This document shows positions 29,271 to 38,013 of a stretch of 64,000 nucleotides of DNA, in pieces (position 1 is the first letter of the stretch; the number at the start of each line of letters is the position of its first letter). The position numbers were made by a program, and so were the translations under genes. Below the pieces are notes generated by a model that had not been told where the DNA came from, did no database searches, and worked only from the letters and a program-made list of their open reading frames with translations. The DNA comes from Actinokineospora xionganensis (GTDB lineage: Bacteria; Actinomycetota; Actinomycetes; Mycobacteriales; Pseudonocardiaceae): positions 62,001 through 126,000 of the forward strand of contig NZ_JABVED010000007.1 of NCBI RefSeq assembly GCF_014323725.1, read 5' to 3'.

Positions 29271-29531
29271 GTGTCGGAGCGGCGGGAGTTCCTGGAGGGC
29301 GGCCTGGCGCCGCTGGACTGCGACCGGTGCGGGACACGGGTGCTGGTCAAGAAGAACAGCGCCCGGCACACCAGCGTCCAGTGGACGAGCGACCCCGCCG
29401 CGACGTGCCCGGAGTTCGCCGAGGCCGTGGCGGGTGGCACGGTCAGCGCGTTGGTCGACACCTGCTGGACCCTGCACGCGACGATCGAGCGCGCGGCCCG
29501 CGAGGGCGCGCTGGAGGTGCCCGGTGACTGA
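29271..29531 (+). CDS. Small cysteine-containing protein between kshA and kshB
   Basis: An 86-residue protein with LDCDRCGTRVLVKK (Cys17 and Cys20), DPAATCPEF (Cys46) and VDTCWTLH (Cys65). The CxxC plus later cysteines suggest a zinc ribbon or an iron-sulphur site. The N terminus is reached through a GTG two bases after the kshA stop, and its end overlaps the kshB GTG start by eight bases. This tight coupling means it is made together with both components of the 9alpha-hydroxylase. A role in KshA-KshB electron transfer or assembly is an inference. I recognise no family. Confidence 0.8.
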   Translation: MSERREFLEGGLAPLDCDRCGTRVLVKKNSARHTSVQWTSDPAATCPEFAEAVAGGTVSALVDTCWTLHATIERAAREGALEVPGD

Positions 29532-30540
29532 GCTGACCTCGCAGCTGCTCACGGTGGCGGCGGTGGTCGAGGAGACCGCCGACGCCCGGTCGATCGTCTT
29601 CGACGCCGACTTCCCCTACGCCCCAGGCCAGTTCCTCACCCTGCGGGTGCCCAGCGTCCAGTGCGGATCGGTCGCCCGGTGCTACTCGCTGTCGAGTTCC
29701 CCTCACGAGGGCGGCAAACCGCAGGTCACCGTGAAGCGCACAGCGGACGGGTACGCGTCGAACTGGTTGTGCGACAACGTCTCGGCGGGCTCGACGATCG
29801 AAGTCCTCCCGCCATCGGGCATCTTCACCCCGAAGTCCCTGGAAGCCGACCTGCTGCTGTTCGCGGGCGGCAGCGGGATCACGCCGGTGATGTCGATCCT
29901 GAAGTCCGCGCTGGCCGCGGGCTCCGGTCGAATCGTCCTGGTCTACGCCAACCGTGACGAGTCTTCGGTGATCTTCGCCGGTGAACTTCGGACGCTGGCG
30001 CTCAAGCACCCGGAGCGGCTGACGGTCATCCACTGGCTGGAAAGCGTGCAAGGGCTGCCGACCGTGGGCCAACTCCGCACCCTGGCCCGCCCGTTCGCCG
30101 ACTACGACGCCTTCACCTGCGGTCCCGCGCCGTTCATGAAGGCCGTCACCGAAGCGCTGAAGACACTGGGCTTTCCCCGCGAACGCCGCCACCTGGAGCG
30201 GTTCGCGTCCCTGGGCGCGAACCCGTTCGACCAGGCCGTGACCGCCGCCCCCGACCCGGACGGCGAGAAGGCCGTCGTCGAGTTGGAGTTAGACGGCAGA
30301 CGCCACACCGTCGACTGGCCGGTCACCAGCAAGCTGTTGGATGTGCTGCTCGACAAGGGCCTGCCCGCGCCGTACTCCTGCCGGGAGGGCGCGTGCAGCG
30401 CTTGCGCGTACCGGCTGGTGTCGGGTGAGGTGAAGCTGCTGAACAACGAGGTGCTGGACCAGGAAGACCTCGACGAGGGAATCCGGCTGGCCTGCCAGTC
30501 GGTGCCGGTGACCTCGAAGGTCGAGATCAGCTACGAATGA
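29524..30540 (+). CDS. kshB: KshB, reductase of 3-ketosteroid 9alpha-hydroxylase
   Basis: A 338-residue reductase. It has the FAD motif RCYSLSSSP, the NAD-binding region LLLFAGGSGITPVMSIL and TCGPAPFM, and a C-terminal plant-type ferredoxin domain with CREGACSACAYRL and a distal cysteine in RLACQSVP. It transfers electrons from NADH to KshA. The GTG start lies inside the end of the small Cys protein gene. Codon 256 is the rare TTA (30289-30291). In mycobacteria kshB is divergent from hsaA; here it sits with kshA. Confidence 0.94.
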   Translation: MTELTSQLLTVAAVVEETADARSIVFDADFPYAPGQFLTLRVPSVQCGSVARCYSLSSSPHEGGKPQVTVKRTADGYASNWLCDNVSAGSTIEVLPPSGIFTPKSLEADLLLFAGGSGITPVMSILKSALAAGSGRIVLVYANRDESSVIFAGELRTLALKHPERLTVIHWLESVQGLPTVGQLRTLARPFADYDAFTCGPAPFMKAVTEALKTLGFPRERRHLERFASLGANPFDQAVTAAPDPDGEKAVVELELDGRRHTVDWPVTSKLLDVLLDKGLPAPYSCREGACSACAYRLVSGEVKLLNNEVLDQEDLDEGIRLACQSVPVTSKVEISYE

Positions 30541-30549
30541 GGGTGTCGC

Positions 30550-31413
30550 ATGCCTATTGACCCCAAGGTCGCGATCGGGGCAGAACTGCCCGGGACGTCC
30601 TTCACCTGGACGGCCTCGGATGTCCTGCTGTACCACCTGGCCCTGGGCGCGGGCGGCGACCCGACCTCACCTCGCGAACTCCGGTACGCGCTGGAGGACG
30701 ACCTCCGGGTCCTGCCCACGTTCGGTGTCGTGGCGCCGAGTCTGCGGGTGTTCGAGCCGCCGTCGGTGACGTTCCCGGGTATCTCGGTCGACCTGGCGAA
30801 GGTGCTGCACGGCAGCCAGGGGATCACCGTGCACAGCCCGATCCCGGTCGAGGGCAAGGCCCGCATCGACTCCCGGATCACCGAAGTGTGGGACAAGGGG
30901 AAGGCAGCGGTGATCGTCCAGGAGGCGACCGCGACCAGCCCGGACGGCGTGCTGCTGTGGACCACCCGGTCGAGCATCTTCGCCCGGGGTGAGGGCGGAT
31001 TCGGCGGCGAGCGCGGCCCCGCTTCCGCCCCCTTCGAGCCTTCCCGGGAACCCGACTTGGTGATCGACACACCCACTCTTCCGCAGCAGGCACTGTTGTA
31101 TCGGCTGTGCGGGGACCGCAATCCCCTGCACGCGAGTCCCGAGTTCGCCGCCGCGGCGGGCTTTCCCGCGCCGATCCTGCATGGACTGTGTACCTACGGG
31201 ATCGTCGCCAAGGCGCTGGCCGACGCCTGCCTGGACGGCGACCCGTGGCTGGTGAAGTCGTTCGACGCCCGGTTCGCAGGCGTGGTCTACCCCGGCGAGT
31301 CGCTGCGAACTTCCGCGTGGACGGACGCCGACAAGATCCACGCTGTCACAACTGTTCCGGCCCGCGACACGGAGGTCTTGAGCGGGATCACGCTCACCCG
31401 CACCAGCGGGTGA
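30550..31413 (+). CDS. hsd4B: MaoC-family 2-enoyl-CoA hydratase (Rv3538/Hsd4B type)
   Basis: A 287-residue double hot-dog hydratase. The N-terminal half has WTASDVLLYHLALGAGGDP, the C-terminal half carries the hydratase motif YRLCGDRNPLHASPEFAAAAGFPAPILHG (Asp and His catalytic pair in the D-x-N-P-L-H block). It corresponds to mycobacterial Rv3538, called hsd4B in Rhodococcus, which hydrates enoyl-CoA intermediates of steroid side-chain beta-oxidation. It is nine bases downstream of kshB, so it belongs to the kstD operon. The substrate is inferred. Confidence 0.85.
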   Translation: MPIDPKVAIGAELPGTSFTWTASDVLLYHLALGAGGDPTSPRELRYALEDDLRVLPTFGVVAPSLRVFEPPSVTFPGISVDLAKVLHGSQGITVHSPIPVEGKARIDSRITEVWDKGKAAVIVQEATATSPDGVLLWTTRSSIFARGEGGFGGERGPASAPFEPSREPDLVIDTPTLPQQALLYRLCGDRNPLHASPEFAAAAGFPAPILHGLCTYGIVAKALADACLDGDPWLVKSFDARFAGVVYPGESLRTSAWTDADKIHAVTTVPARDTEVLSGITLTRTSG

Positions 31414-31437
31414 ACTCACCAGTCCGAACGGGTGAGT
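31414..31437. terminator. Weak hairpin after hsd4B
   Basis: ACTCACC (31414-31420) and GGTGAGT (31431-31437) can pair as a seven-base stem with a ten-base loop directly after the hsd4B stop codon. There is no T-run, so it may only attenuate transcription into the next gene. Confidence 0.35.
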
Positions 31438-31530
31438 CCCAGATGGACGCCTCACGTGCTCGACCACCTCGGCGACAGTGTCAGAGGGCCCGTGGACTCG
31501 CGGGCCAAAGGCGCTGGAGGTGGGACCAGG

Positions 31531-33099
31531 ATGGCGAAGGAGATCAGGGTCGAGATCGAACCGGCAGGCTTCGGCCAGGAGGTGACCGACCGGCTGCGGG
31601 ACGAGGTGACGCGGCATCCCAGGATGCGCGAACTGCTCGACGGGGCCGAGTACAGGGTGCTGAACCTGCAGCCGCTCGACGACGAGCGCGGCAAGGACGG
31701 CGAAGAGGGAGAGGAGCGGCGGTTCCGGGCCACGGTCTACGACTACACCAACGACCGCGCGATCGAGGCTGTCGGCCACCTGGACCGGCCCGACGAACTC
31801 GACGTCGCCGACTACGCCCGCCAGCCGCTGCCCAGCTCCGAGGAGTTCGACCTGGCGGTGCGGCTGCTGAGCGAGGACCGGCGGTGGCGCGACGGCATGG
31901 GCGAAACGGTCGTCGCGATGCCGCACGTGCCGCCGGTGATCGAGGTCGAGCAGCCGGACGGCCGGATGCGGCGCACAATCGGCGTCGTGCTGGCCCCGCG
32001 CGAGCGTGGCGGGCCGTTCCGGGTCGCGTCGGTGGACATCCACCGCGGGGAGATCCACGAACGCGAGCCCAGGGGCGGGACCGACGGGCAGTGCGGGTTC
32101 ACCCCGGGCGGACAGCAGACGGTCACCAACACGCCGGGCCAGGCCTGGGTGACGGTGTGGCAGGGCGGGACCCGGCTGTGGCGGATGCTCGTCAAGCGTC
32201 CCGCGGGTTCGTCGGGCACGAACGGCTCGGGTATCGAACTGAAGTACGTGGACTATCGGGACAAGCGCGTCCTGTGGCAGGCGCACGTGCCGATCCTCAA
32301 CGTCCGCTACGACGCGGACGCGTGCGGTCCCTATCTGGACTGGCAGAACGAGGAGTCGCCGTTCGAGGCCAACGGGTCCGACCCGGTGCCCGGGTTCCGG
32401 CTCTGCACCAGCCCGGCCAAGTCGATCCTCGAGTCCGAAAGCGACACGGGCAACTTCACCGGGGTCGCGGTGTACGTCGACGGCCCTGAGGTCGTCCTGC
32501 TCAGCGAGATGCAGGCGGGCTGGTACCGCTACATCAGCTCGTGGCGCTTCCACGTCGACGGCACCATCAAACCACGCTTCGGCTTCTCCGCCGTCACCTT
32601 CCCGTGTGTGTGCAACCGCCACCACCACCATGCCTACTGGCGACTGGACTTCGACATCCGGACCCCGGGCGACAACGTGGTGGCCGAGTACAACGACCCT
32701 CCGTTGGCGCCCGGGTGGGACAACTGGCACGACAAGGCCTACGAGATCCAGCGGGCACGCGACTACGGGCGCTCCCGCAAGTGGCGGGTGACCGACGCCC
32801 GGTCCGGCGCGGCCTACGAGATCGTGCCGGGACCCGACGACGGGGTCGCGACCGCCATGCCCGACTGGCCGTTCCCGCAGGGCGACCTGTGGATCGCGCG
32901 GTACAAGCCGTCCGCCGAGATCGACAACGGTGTGCCCGCCACCGGACCACCGTACGAGGCGAACATCGGCAACTTCGTCAACGGGGAGAACATCCACGGC
33001 AAGGACGTCGTGGTCTGGTACGGCGCGCACTTCACCCATGACGTCGCCGCGCACGCCGGGCATGTCGTCGGGCCGGACCTGGTTCCGGTGACGTGGTAG
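31531..33099 (+). CDS. Copper-amine-oxidase-like protein with altered cofactor motif
   Basis: A 522-residue soluble protein, no signal peptide. From about residue 250 it follows the catalytic domain of copper amine oxidases. It has GWYRYISSWRFHVDGTIKPR (aligned to the topaquinone segment, Tyr332), NRHHHHAYWRLDFDI (364-367, the HxH copper ligands), WRVTDARSGAAYEI, DLWIARY and NIHGKDVVVWYGAHFTHD with a third histidine at about 503. The usual Asn before and Asp/Glu after the modified Tyr are Trp and Arg. The N-terminal 250 residues are unlike the usual D2/D3 domains. So copper may bind but topaquinone formation is doubtful. GGAGG lies 11-15 bases before the ATG. It is in line with hsd4B but 117 bases away. 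Confidence 0.75.
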   Translation: MAKEIRVEIEPAGFGQEVTDRLRDEVTRHPRMRELLDGAEYRVLNLQPLDDERGKDGEEGEERRFRATVYDYTNDRAIEAVGHLDRPDELDVADYARQPLPSSEEFDLAVRLLSEDRRWRDGMGETVVAMPHVPPVIEVEQPDGRMRRTIGVVLAPRERGGPFRVASVDIHRGEIHEREPRGGTDGQCGFTPGGQQTVTNTPGQAWVTVWQGGTRLWRMLVKRPAGSSGTNGSGIELKYVDYRDKRVLWQAHVPILNVRYDADACGPYLDWQNEESPFEANGSDPVPGFRLCTSPAKSILESESDTGNFTGVAVYVDGPEVVLLSEMQAGWYRYISSWRFHVDGTIKPRFGFSAVTFPCVCNRHHHHAYWRLDFDIRTPGDNVVAEYNDPPLAPGWDNWHDKAYEIQRARDYGRSRKWRVTDARSGAAYEIVPGPDDGVATAMPDWPFPQGDLWIARYKPSAEIDNGVPATGPPYEANIGNFVNGENIHGKDVVVWYGAHFTHDVAAHAGHVVGPDLVPVTW

Positions 33100-33102
33100 C
33101 GC

Positions 33103-34272
33103 CTACGCGGAGAGCACCAGCGCGCTGGTCGGGACCCCGGTTCCGGCCGTGACCAACACGTTCCGCACGGCGGCGACCTGATTCGCCGCCGTGCCGCGCA
33201 GCTGCCGAACCGCTTCGGCGATCCCGTTCATACCGTGGATGTAAGCCTCGCCCAGCTGCCCGCCGTGCGGGTTGAGCGGCAGCCTGCCGTCGAGTTCCAG
33301 GGTGCCGTCCGCGATGAAGTCCTTTGCCTCGCCCGGCTTGCAGAAGCCGAGCTCTTCGAGCTGGACCAGGACGAACGGGGTGAAGTGGTCATAGAGCACC
33401 GCCGCCGACATGTCCTCCGGCGACAGGCCCGACTGGCCCCACAGCTGTCTGCCGACCAGCCCCATCTCGGGCAGACCCGTGATGTCGGGCCGGTAGTAGC
33501 TGTTCATCACGTACTGGTCGGCCCCGCTGCCCTGCGCTGCGGCCCGCACGACCGCGGGCCGGTGCGGCAGGTCACGGGCCCGCTCGGTGGTGGTGACGAC
33601 CAACGCCACCCCGCCATCGCTTTCCTGGCAGCAGTCCAGCAGGCGCAGCGGCTCGGCGATCCAGCGGGACGACTGGTGGTCTTCGATGGTGATCGGCCTG
33701 CCATGGAACCAGGCGTGCGGGTTCGTGGCCGCGTGTTTGCGGTCGACCACCGCGACGCGGCCGAAGTCCTCGCTGGTGGCGCCGTACTCGTGCATGTACC
33801 GGCGGGCGAACATCGCGACCGTGGCGGCCGGGGTGCCCAGGCCCATCGGGTAGTGCCAGCCGTTGTCCACGCCGGTGGACGTCGGCTGCTGGGCGGCGGC
33901 GGCCTGGACCCGGCCGTAGCGCTGGCCTGACCGCTCGTTGAAAGCCCGGTAGCACACGACAACCGAAGCGACCCCGGTCGCGACAGCCATCGCGGCCTGC
34001 TGGACGGTCGCGCACGCCGCGCCGCCGCCGTAGCTGATCCGGCTGAAGAACGACAGCTCCGGGATTCCGACCTCGCGGGCGACCGCGATCTCGGAGTTGG
34101 TGTCCATGGTGAAGGTGACCAATCCGTCCACATCGGACGGCGACAGTCCCGCGTCGGCGATGGCTGAGCGCACGCACTGCGCGGCGAGGCGAAGCTCGGT
34201 GCGGCCGGAGGCCTTGGAGAATGCGGTGGCGCCGATGCCGACGATCGCGGCAGCGCCGGACAGCGTGCTCAC
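33103..34272 (-). CDS. ltp2: Ltp2, steroid side-chain retro-aldolase (thiolase fold)
   Basis: A 389-residue thiolase-superfamily protein of the SCP-x/Ltp type without the usual nucleophilic cysteine pattern. Segments VGIGATAFSKASGRTELRLAA, DGLVTFTMDTNSEIAVAREV, RKHAATNPHAWF and NPHGGQLGEAYIHGMNGI match Ltp2 (Rv3540c). Ltp2 works with the DUF35 part of ChsH2 to release propionyl-CoA and androstenedione from 17-hydroxy-3-oxo-pregn-4-ene-20-carboxyl-CoA. The GTG at 34272 is the start; 70 bases separate it from chsH1. Last gene of the ltp2 operon. Confidence 0.93.
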   Translation of the reverse strand: MSTLSGAAAIVGIGATAFSKASGRTELRLAAQCVRSAIADAGLSPSDVDGLVTFTMDTNSEIAVAREVGIPELSFFSRISYGGGAACATVQQAAMAVATGVASVVVCYRAFNERSGQRYGRVQAAAAQQPTSTGVDNGWHYPMGLGTPAATVAMFARRYMHEYGATSEDFGRVAVVDRKHAATNPHAWFHGRPITIEDHQSSRWIAEPLRLLDCCQESDGGVALVVTTTERARDLPHRPAVVRAAAQGSGADQYVMNSYYRPDITGLPEMGLVGRQLWGQSGLSPEDMSAAVLYDHFTPFVLVQLEELGFCKPGEAKDFIADGTLELDGRLPLNPHGGQLGEAYIHGMNGIAEAVRQLRGTAANQVAAVRNVLVTAGTGVPTSALVLSA

Positions 34273-34342
34273 TAGGCCACCTCACAGGTGCGGTGGCTCC
34301 ACTCGCGAAGGCACTGTGACATTGATTCGCTCGCAAGCTCGC

Positions 34343-34729
34343 TCATGGCAGCTCCACCCGGACCGTCCCGGTGACGTGGTCGCCGATGCTGTTGCGCCCC
34401 ACCACGTCCACCACCACCAGCTTCCCGTCGCGTTCGCTGACGTGACCGGTGAACGTGAGCGTCTCGTAGGCATAGCAGGGCACGCCCAGCCGGATCGCGA
34501 TGTCGCGGACCAGGGCGTTCGGCCCCGCCCAGTCGGTCACGAACCGCTGCACAAGGCCGGTGTCGGTGAGGATGTTGAGGAAGATGTCCTTCGAACCCCG
34601 CTCGACGGCGGCGTCGCGGTCGTGGTGGACGTCCTGGTAGTCGCGGGTGGCGAAGGCGGTGCTGACCACGAACGTCGGGGTCACCTCGATGACCAGTTCG
34701 GGCAGGGTGTCCCCGACTGCGACCATCAT
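34343..34729 (-). CDS. chsH1: ChsH1, small MaoC-like subunit of side-chain enoyl-CoA hydratase
   Basis: A 128-residue single hot-dog protein with FATRDYQDVHHDRDAAVERGSKDIFLN (hydratase motif) and VRDIAIRLGVPCYAYETLTFTG. It corresponds to Rv3541c. ChsH1 and ChsH2 form a heterotetramer that hydrates the 17(20)-enoyl-CoA made by ChsE1-ChsE2. The first of two ATG codons overlaps the chsH2 stop (ATGA). Confidence 0.93.
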   Translation of the reverse strand: MMVAVGDTLPELVIEVTPTFVVSTAFATRDYQDVHHDRDAAVERGSKDIFLNILTDTGLVQRFVTDWAGPNALVRDIAIRLGVPCYAYETLTFTGHVSERDGKLVVVDVVGRNSIGDHVTGTVRVELP

Positions 34730-35631
34730 GACCGCACCCGCCAGACCGGCAGGGTCAACTCGTCGTCGATCCGCTGGAAGTCCACCCGCACCGGCAGCCC
34801 GACCCGCACCTCCGCCGGGTCCGCATCGATCAACTCGGCCAACAACCGCACTCCTTCAGCCAGTTCCACCAGCGCCACCACGAACGGCAGGCGCTTGCCG
34901 GGCATCGGCGGGTGGTGGTGCACGACGTAGCTGTAGATCTCGCCGACGCCGTCCGCCACCACATGGGTCAGCTCGGTCGACCCGCAGCCAGGGCACATCG
35001 GGCCGGGCGGGTGCCGGACCTCGCCGCACGCCAAGCACTTCTGAATCCGCAGTTCGCCTACGCGAGTGCCCGCCCAGAAGAACTCCGTGTCCAGGCTGAC
35101 CACCGGCCGCAGCACGTCGCCGACTGGCTCCTCGGCGGGCGGGCGGAACTTGAGCACCCGGAACAGCATCTCCGCCACCGGCTCGTCGCCGACGTACCAG
35201 GTGCTGACCGTGGTGACGAACCAACCGTCACCCAGCGCGGTCCGCTTGGGGCCCACGACATCGGTCAGCCGCGCGCCGACCGTGACCTCTTCGCCCGGAC
35301 GCAGGTAGCGGTGGTACGTCTGCTCGCAGTTCGTCGCGACGACCGAGGTGAAGCCCGCCTCGTCGAGGACGGACATCATGGCGCCCAACGGATCGTCGGC
35401 CGGGCGGGTGCAGCGCAGGCCGAACATCGTCCACACCTGGACCATCGCCGGTGGCGCGACAAGTCCACCGTGGACGGACGCGGCGGCCGCCACCGGGTCG
35501 GTATAGATGGGGTTGCGGTCGCCGAGCGCCTCGACCCAGTGTCGGACCATGGGCACGTTCACCGGGTCCGGGGCGGCGCGCCGCGACGACTCGCCGCGCG
35601 CGATGACCTGGTCGGCCACGTCCCGGATCAT
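34726..35631 (-). CDS. chsH2: ChsH2, MaoC-DUF35 subunit of side-chain hydratase/aldolase complex
   Basis: A 301-residue two-domain protein. Residues 1-160 are a MaoC-like hydratase half (HWVEALGDRNPIYTDP). The C-terminal half is a DUF35 OB-fold domain with a zinc site KCLACGEVRHPPGPMCPGCGS. It matches Rv3542c: the N-terminal half pairs with ChsH1, and the DUF35 half is required for Ltp2 activity. ATG at 35631 overlaps the chsE2 stop (ATGA). Confidence 0.94.
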   Translation of the reverse strand: MIRDVADQVIARGESSRRAAPDPVNVPMVRHWVEALGDRNPIYTDPVAAAASVHGGLVAPPAMVQVWTMFGLRCTRPADDPLGAMMSVLDEAGFTSVVATNCEQTYHRYLRPGEEVTVGARLTDVVGPKRTALGDGWFVTTVSTWYVGDEPVAEMLFRVLKFRPPAEEPVGDVLRPVVSLDTEFFWAGTRVGELRIQKCLACGEVRHPPGPMCPGCGSTELTHVVADGVGEIYSYVVHHHPPMPGKRLPFVVALVELAEGVRLLAELIDADPAEVRVGLPVRVDFQRIDDELTLPVWRVRS

Positions 35632-36794
35632 CGCGGCACCCGGGGCAGCTTCAGGCCGACGGTGGCGATCAGCTCGCGCTGGATCTCGTTCACGCCGCCG
35701 CCGAAAGTCAGCACCAGGTTGCGCTTGGCCTGCGCGTCGAGCCAGCGCACCAGGTCCGCGGTGTCCGGGTCGGCCGGATCGCCGTGCCTGCCCACGATCT
35801 CCTCCAGCATCCGACACGCGCGCTGGGTGCGTTCGGAGGCGAACACCTTGGTCGCCGAGGCGTCGGCCACGTCGACCGGACCGTCGAGGGCGGCGACCTG
35901 CCAGTTGAGCAGTTCGTTGACCCGGACCCAGGCCGACACCTGGGCCAGTGTCGTGCGGACGTCGCGGAACGAGAGGATCGGGGCGCCATCCGGGCCTTTG
36001 GTCGAGCCCGCCCACTCCCGCACGCGGTCGCAGAGCCCGGCGAGCCTGCCCGCCGGGCCGAGCATGACCCGCTCGTGGTTGAGCTGGGTCGTGATCAGCC
36101 GCCAGCCCTCGTTCTCCTGGCCGACCACCATGTCGGCGGGCACCCGGACGTCGCTGTAGTAGGTGGCGTTGACGTGGTGTGCGCCGTCGCAGGTGATGAT
36201 GGGCGTCCAGCTGAATCCGGGGTCGGTGGTGTCGAGGATGAGGATCGAGATCCCCTTGTGCCGCGGCGCTTCCGGGTCCGTGCGCACGGCGAGCCAGATG
36301 AAGTCGGCGTCATGCGCGCCGGTGGTGAAGATCTTCTGTCCGTTGACCACATAGGACTCACCATCGCGGACCGCGGTGGTGCGCAGCGACGCCAGGTCGG
36401 TGCCCGCCTCCGGCTCGGTGTAGCCGATCGCGAAGTGCACCTCACCAGCGAGAATGGCGGGGAGGAAGCGCTCTTTCTGCTCCGGCGTGCCGAACCGCTG
36501 CAATGTCGGCCCCACGGTCTGCAGCGTGACGTAGGGCAGCGGGATGTCCGCCCGCGCCGCCTCGTTGACGAAGATCTGCTGCTCGACACCGCCGAACCCG
36601 CGGCCGCCGAACTCCTCCGGCCAGCCGACACCGAGCCACCCGTCCCGACCCATTCGCCGGACGACGTCGCGGTAGACACCACCGTGCCGCTCGGTCAGCA
36701 TCAGGTCGCGTTCGGCCTGGGTGAGCAGCCCGGCGAAATATGCCCGCAACTCGTCGCGCAGCGCACGCCGGCTGTCGGTGAGGTCGAGGAGCAT
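35628..36794 (-). CDS. chsE2: ChsE2 (FadE29), acyl-CoA dehydrogenase subunit
   Basis: A 388-residue acyl-CoA dehydrogenase matching FadE29 (Rv3543c, 387). Landmarks are IGYTEPEAGTDLASLRTTAV, NGQKIFTTGAHDADFIWLA, GAHHVNATYYSDVRVP and VLTFGGGVNEIQRELIA. ChsE1-ChsE2 is an alpha2beta2 enzyme that oxidises 3-oxo-pregnene-carboxyl-CoA. The ATG at 36794 is preferred to GTG 36800 because GGAGGG lies five bases upstream of it. It follows the chsE1 stop by two bases. Confidence 0.93.
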   Translation of the reverse strand: MLLDLTDSRRALRDELRAYFAGLLTQAERDLMLTERHGGVYRDVVRRMGRDGWLGVGWPEEFGGRGFGGVEQQIFVNEAARADIPLPYVTLQTVGPTLQRFGTPEQKERFLPAILAGEVHFAIGYTEPEAGTDLASLRTTAVRDGESYVVNGQKIFTTGAHDADFIWLAVRTDPEAPRHKGISILILDTTDPGFSWTPIITCDGAHHVNATYYSDVRVPADMVVGQENEGWRLITTQLNHERVMLGPAGRLAGLCDRVREWAGSTKGPDGAPILSFRDVRTTLAQVSAWVRVNELLNWQVAALDGPVDVADASATKVFASERTQRACRMLEEIVGRHGDPADPDTADLVRWLDAQAKRNLVLTFGGGVNEIQRELIATVGLKLPRVPR

Positions 36795-36796
36795 GG

Positions 36797-37858
36797 TCAC
36801 CCTCCCACCGCGGCCAGCCGGTCAAGCCGCTGCCCGGCGCCGCCGACGAACCGGGCAAGGTCCTTGCCGGTCGAGTAGTACCGGTGCATGGGGTAGGCGG
36901 CGTCGACCCCGAGCCCACCGTGCAGGTGATGACAAACCTGCAGCCCGATCGGAAGTTCCTCGGCCAGCCAGTACCCGGCGACGTCGAGGTCATACCCGGC
37001 ATCCCGCCCGGAGTCGAGCCGCCAACAGGCGGACCGCGCGGCCAGATGCAGAGTCCGGGCACAGGTATAGACGTCGGCGATCTGCTGGGCCACGGCCTGG
37101 AAGGTGGCCAGTGGTTTGCCGAACTGCTCGCGCTGCCGAATATGCGTGGTGGTCAACTCCAGCGCCCCGGCGGCCAACCCGTCACCAACCGCACAGGCCC
37201 CAGCCAACGCGAACCGGTTCAACTCGCGAACGGCCTGACCGCTGGGGTCACGGCCCAGCAGATCACCCGCCGAGACGACGACGTCTGTGAAGTCCACTGT
37301 GTACTCGGGCATCCCGGACGAGGAAGAGGTCGCTGTGACCCGCACTCCGGCGGCGTCCGGAGCGATGAGCAACACACCCGCCGACCCCCCGCCACGGATC
37401 GTGGCTGGAACAAGAATCCGAGAAGACTCCGCCGCATAGGGGACACCGACCTTGGTGCCGGACACCAGAAACCGATCACCATCGCGTCGGGCAACGGTTG
37501 CGGGCACGCCAGGAAGCGAAACCGACGGCTCCCGGGTAGCCGCCGTGAGCAGCGCGTCGCCCGTCGCGACCCCACAAAGATGCGCGTCCTGCTGCGCGAG
37601 AGTGCCGAGGCGGGCCAACGGCAACACCCCGAGCGCCAACGTCGCCAGCGCGGGCAACGCCACCGCGCGCCTGCCCACTTCGGTCAGGACAAGAGAGGTC
37701 TCCAGCACCCCGAGCCCATCACCGCCAAGCCGCACGGGCATGGCCAAGGCGACAAGACCCGTCCGAACCAGATCAGACCAGCCCGCCCCATCGCGCCCCA
37801 GCACATCCGCCGCGAGCGCGGCCACCGCCGCCCGCGTCTCATCGAGTCCGAAGTCCAC
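36797..37858 (-). CDS. chsE1: ChsE1 (FadE28), acyl-CoA dehydrogenase subunit
   Basis: A 353-residue acyl-CoA dehydrogenase subunit, partner of ChsE2. Segments include LVALAMPVRLGGDGLGVLET, HIRQREQFGKPLATFQAVAQQIADVY and QVCHHLHGGLGVDAAYPMHRYYS near the C terminus, as in FadE28 (Rv3544c). GTG at 37858 has GGAGG four bases away; upstream codons to 37993 have no similarity. It heads the operon chsE1-chsE2-chsH1-chsH2-ltp2, with a KstR box 15 bases upstream of the start. Confidence 0.91.
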   Translation of the reverse strand: MDFGLDETRAAVAALAADVLGRDGAGWSDLVRTGLVALAMPVRLGGDGLGVLETSLVLTEVGRRAVALPALATLALGVLPLARLGTLAQQDAHLCGVATGDALLTAATREPSVSLPGVPATVARRDGDRFLVSGTKVGVPYAAESSRILVPATIRGGGSAGVLLIAPDAAGVRVTATSSSSGMPEYTVDFTDVVVSAGDLLGRDPSGQAVRELNRFALAGACAVGDGLAAGALELTTTHIRQREQFGKPLATFQAVAQQIADVYTCARTLHLAARSACWRLDSGRDAGYDLDVAGYWLAEELPIGLQVCHHLHGGLGVDAAYPMHRYYSTGKDLARFVGGAGQRLDRLAAVGG

Positions 37859-37872
37859 ACCGCCTCCGAAAT

Positions 37873-37886
37873 TGGAACCTGTTCTA
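37873..37886. promoter_or_regulatory. KstR operator upstream of chsE1
   Basis: TGGAACCTGTTCTA matches TnnAACnnGTTnnA at all defined positions. It lies 15 bases upstream of the chsE1 GTG and so controls the side-chain operon. Confidence 0.88.
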
Positions 37887-37927
37887 GTTTTAGCCCACAG
37901 GCTCCTCCACCGCAAGACCTTGGGCCC

Positions 37928-37955
37928 GAGAAGGCCACGAGAAGGCCACGAGAAG
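37928..37955. repeat. Short tandem repeat (11 bases, 2.5 copies)
   Basis: GAGAAGGCCAC is repeated twice in tandem and followed by GAGAAG. It sits between the fadE34 stop and the chsE1 operator, in a 155-base gap without a gene. Function unknown. Confidence 0.5.
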
Positions 37956-38013
37956 ACTCTTCGCAGCTCAACGCAAGGGGCCGAACCCAACAAGCGCCCA
38001 CCGACAAAGAGGC

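Noticed and set aside
30667-33063. 798-codon minus-strand frame over hsd4B and the amine-oxidase-like gene
   Set aside because: Antisense shadow; the plus strand carries well-supported coding sequence.
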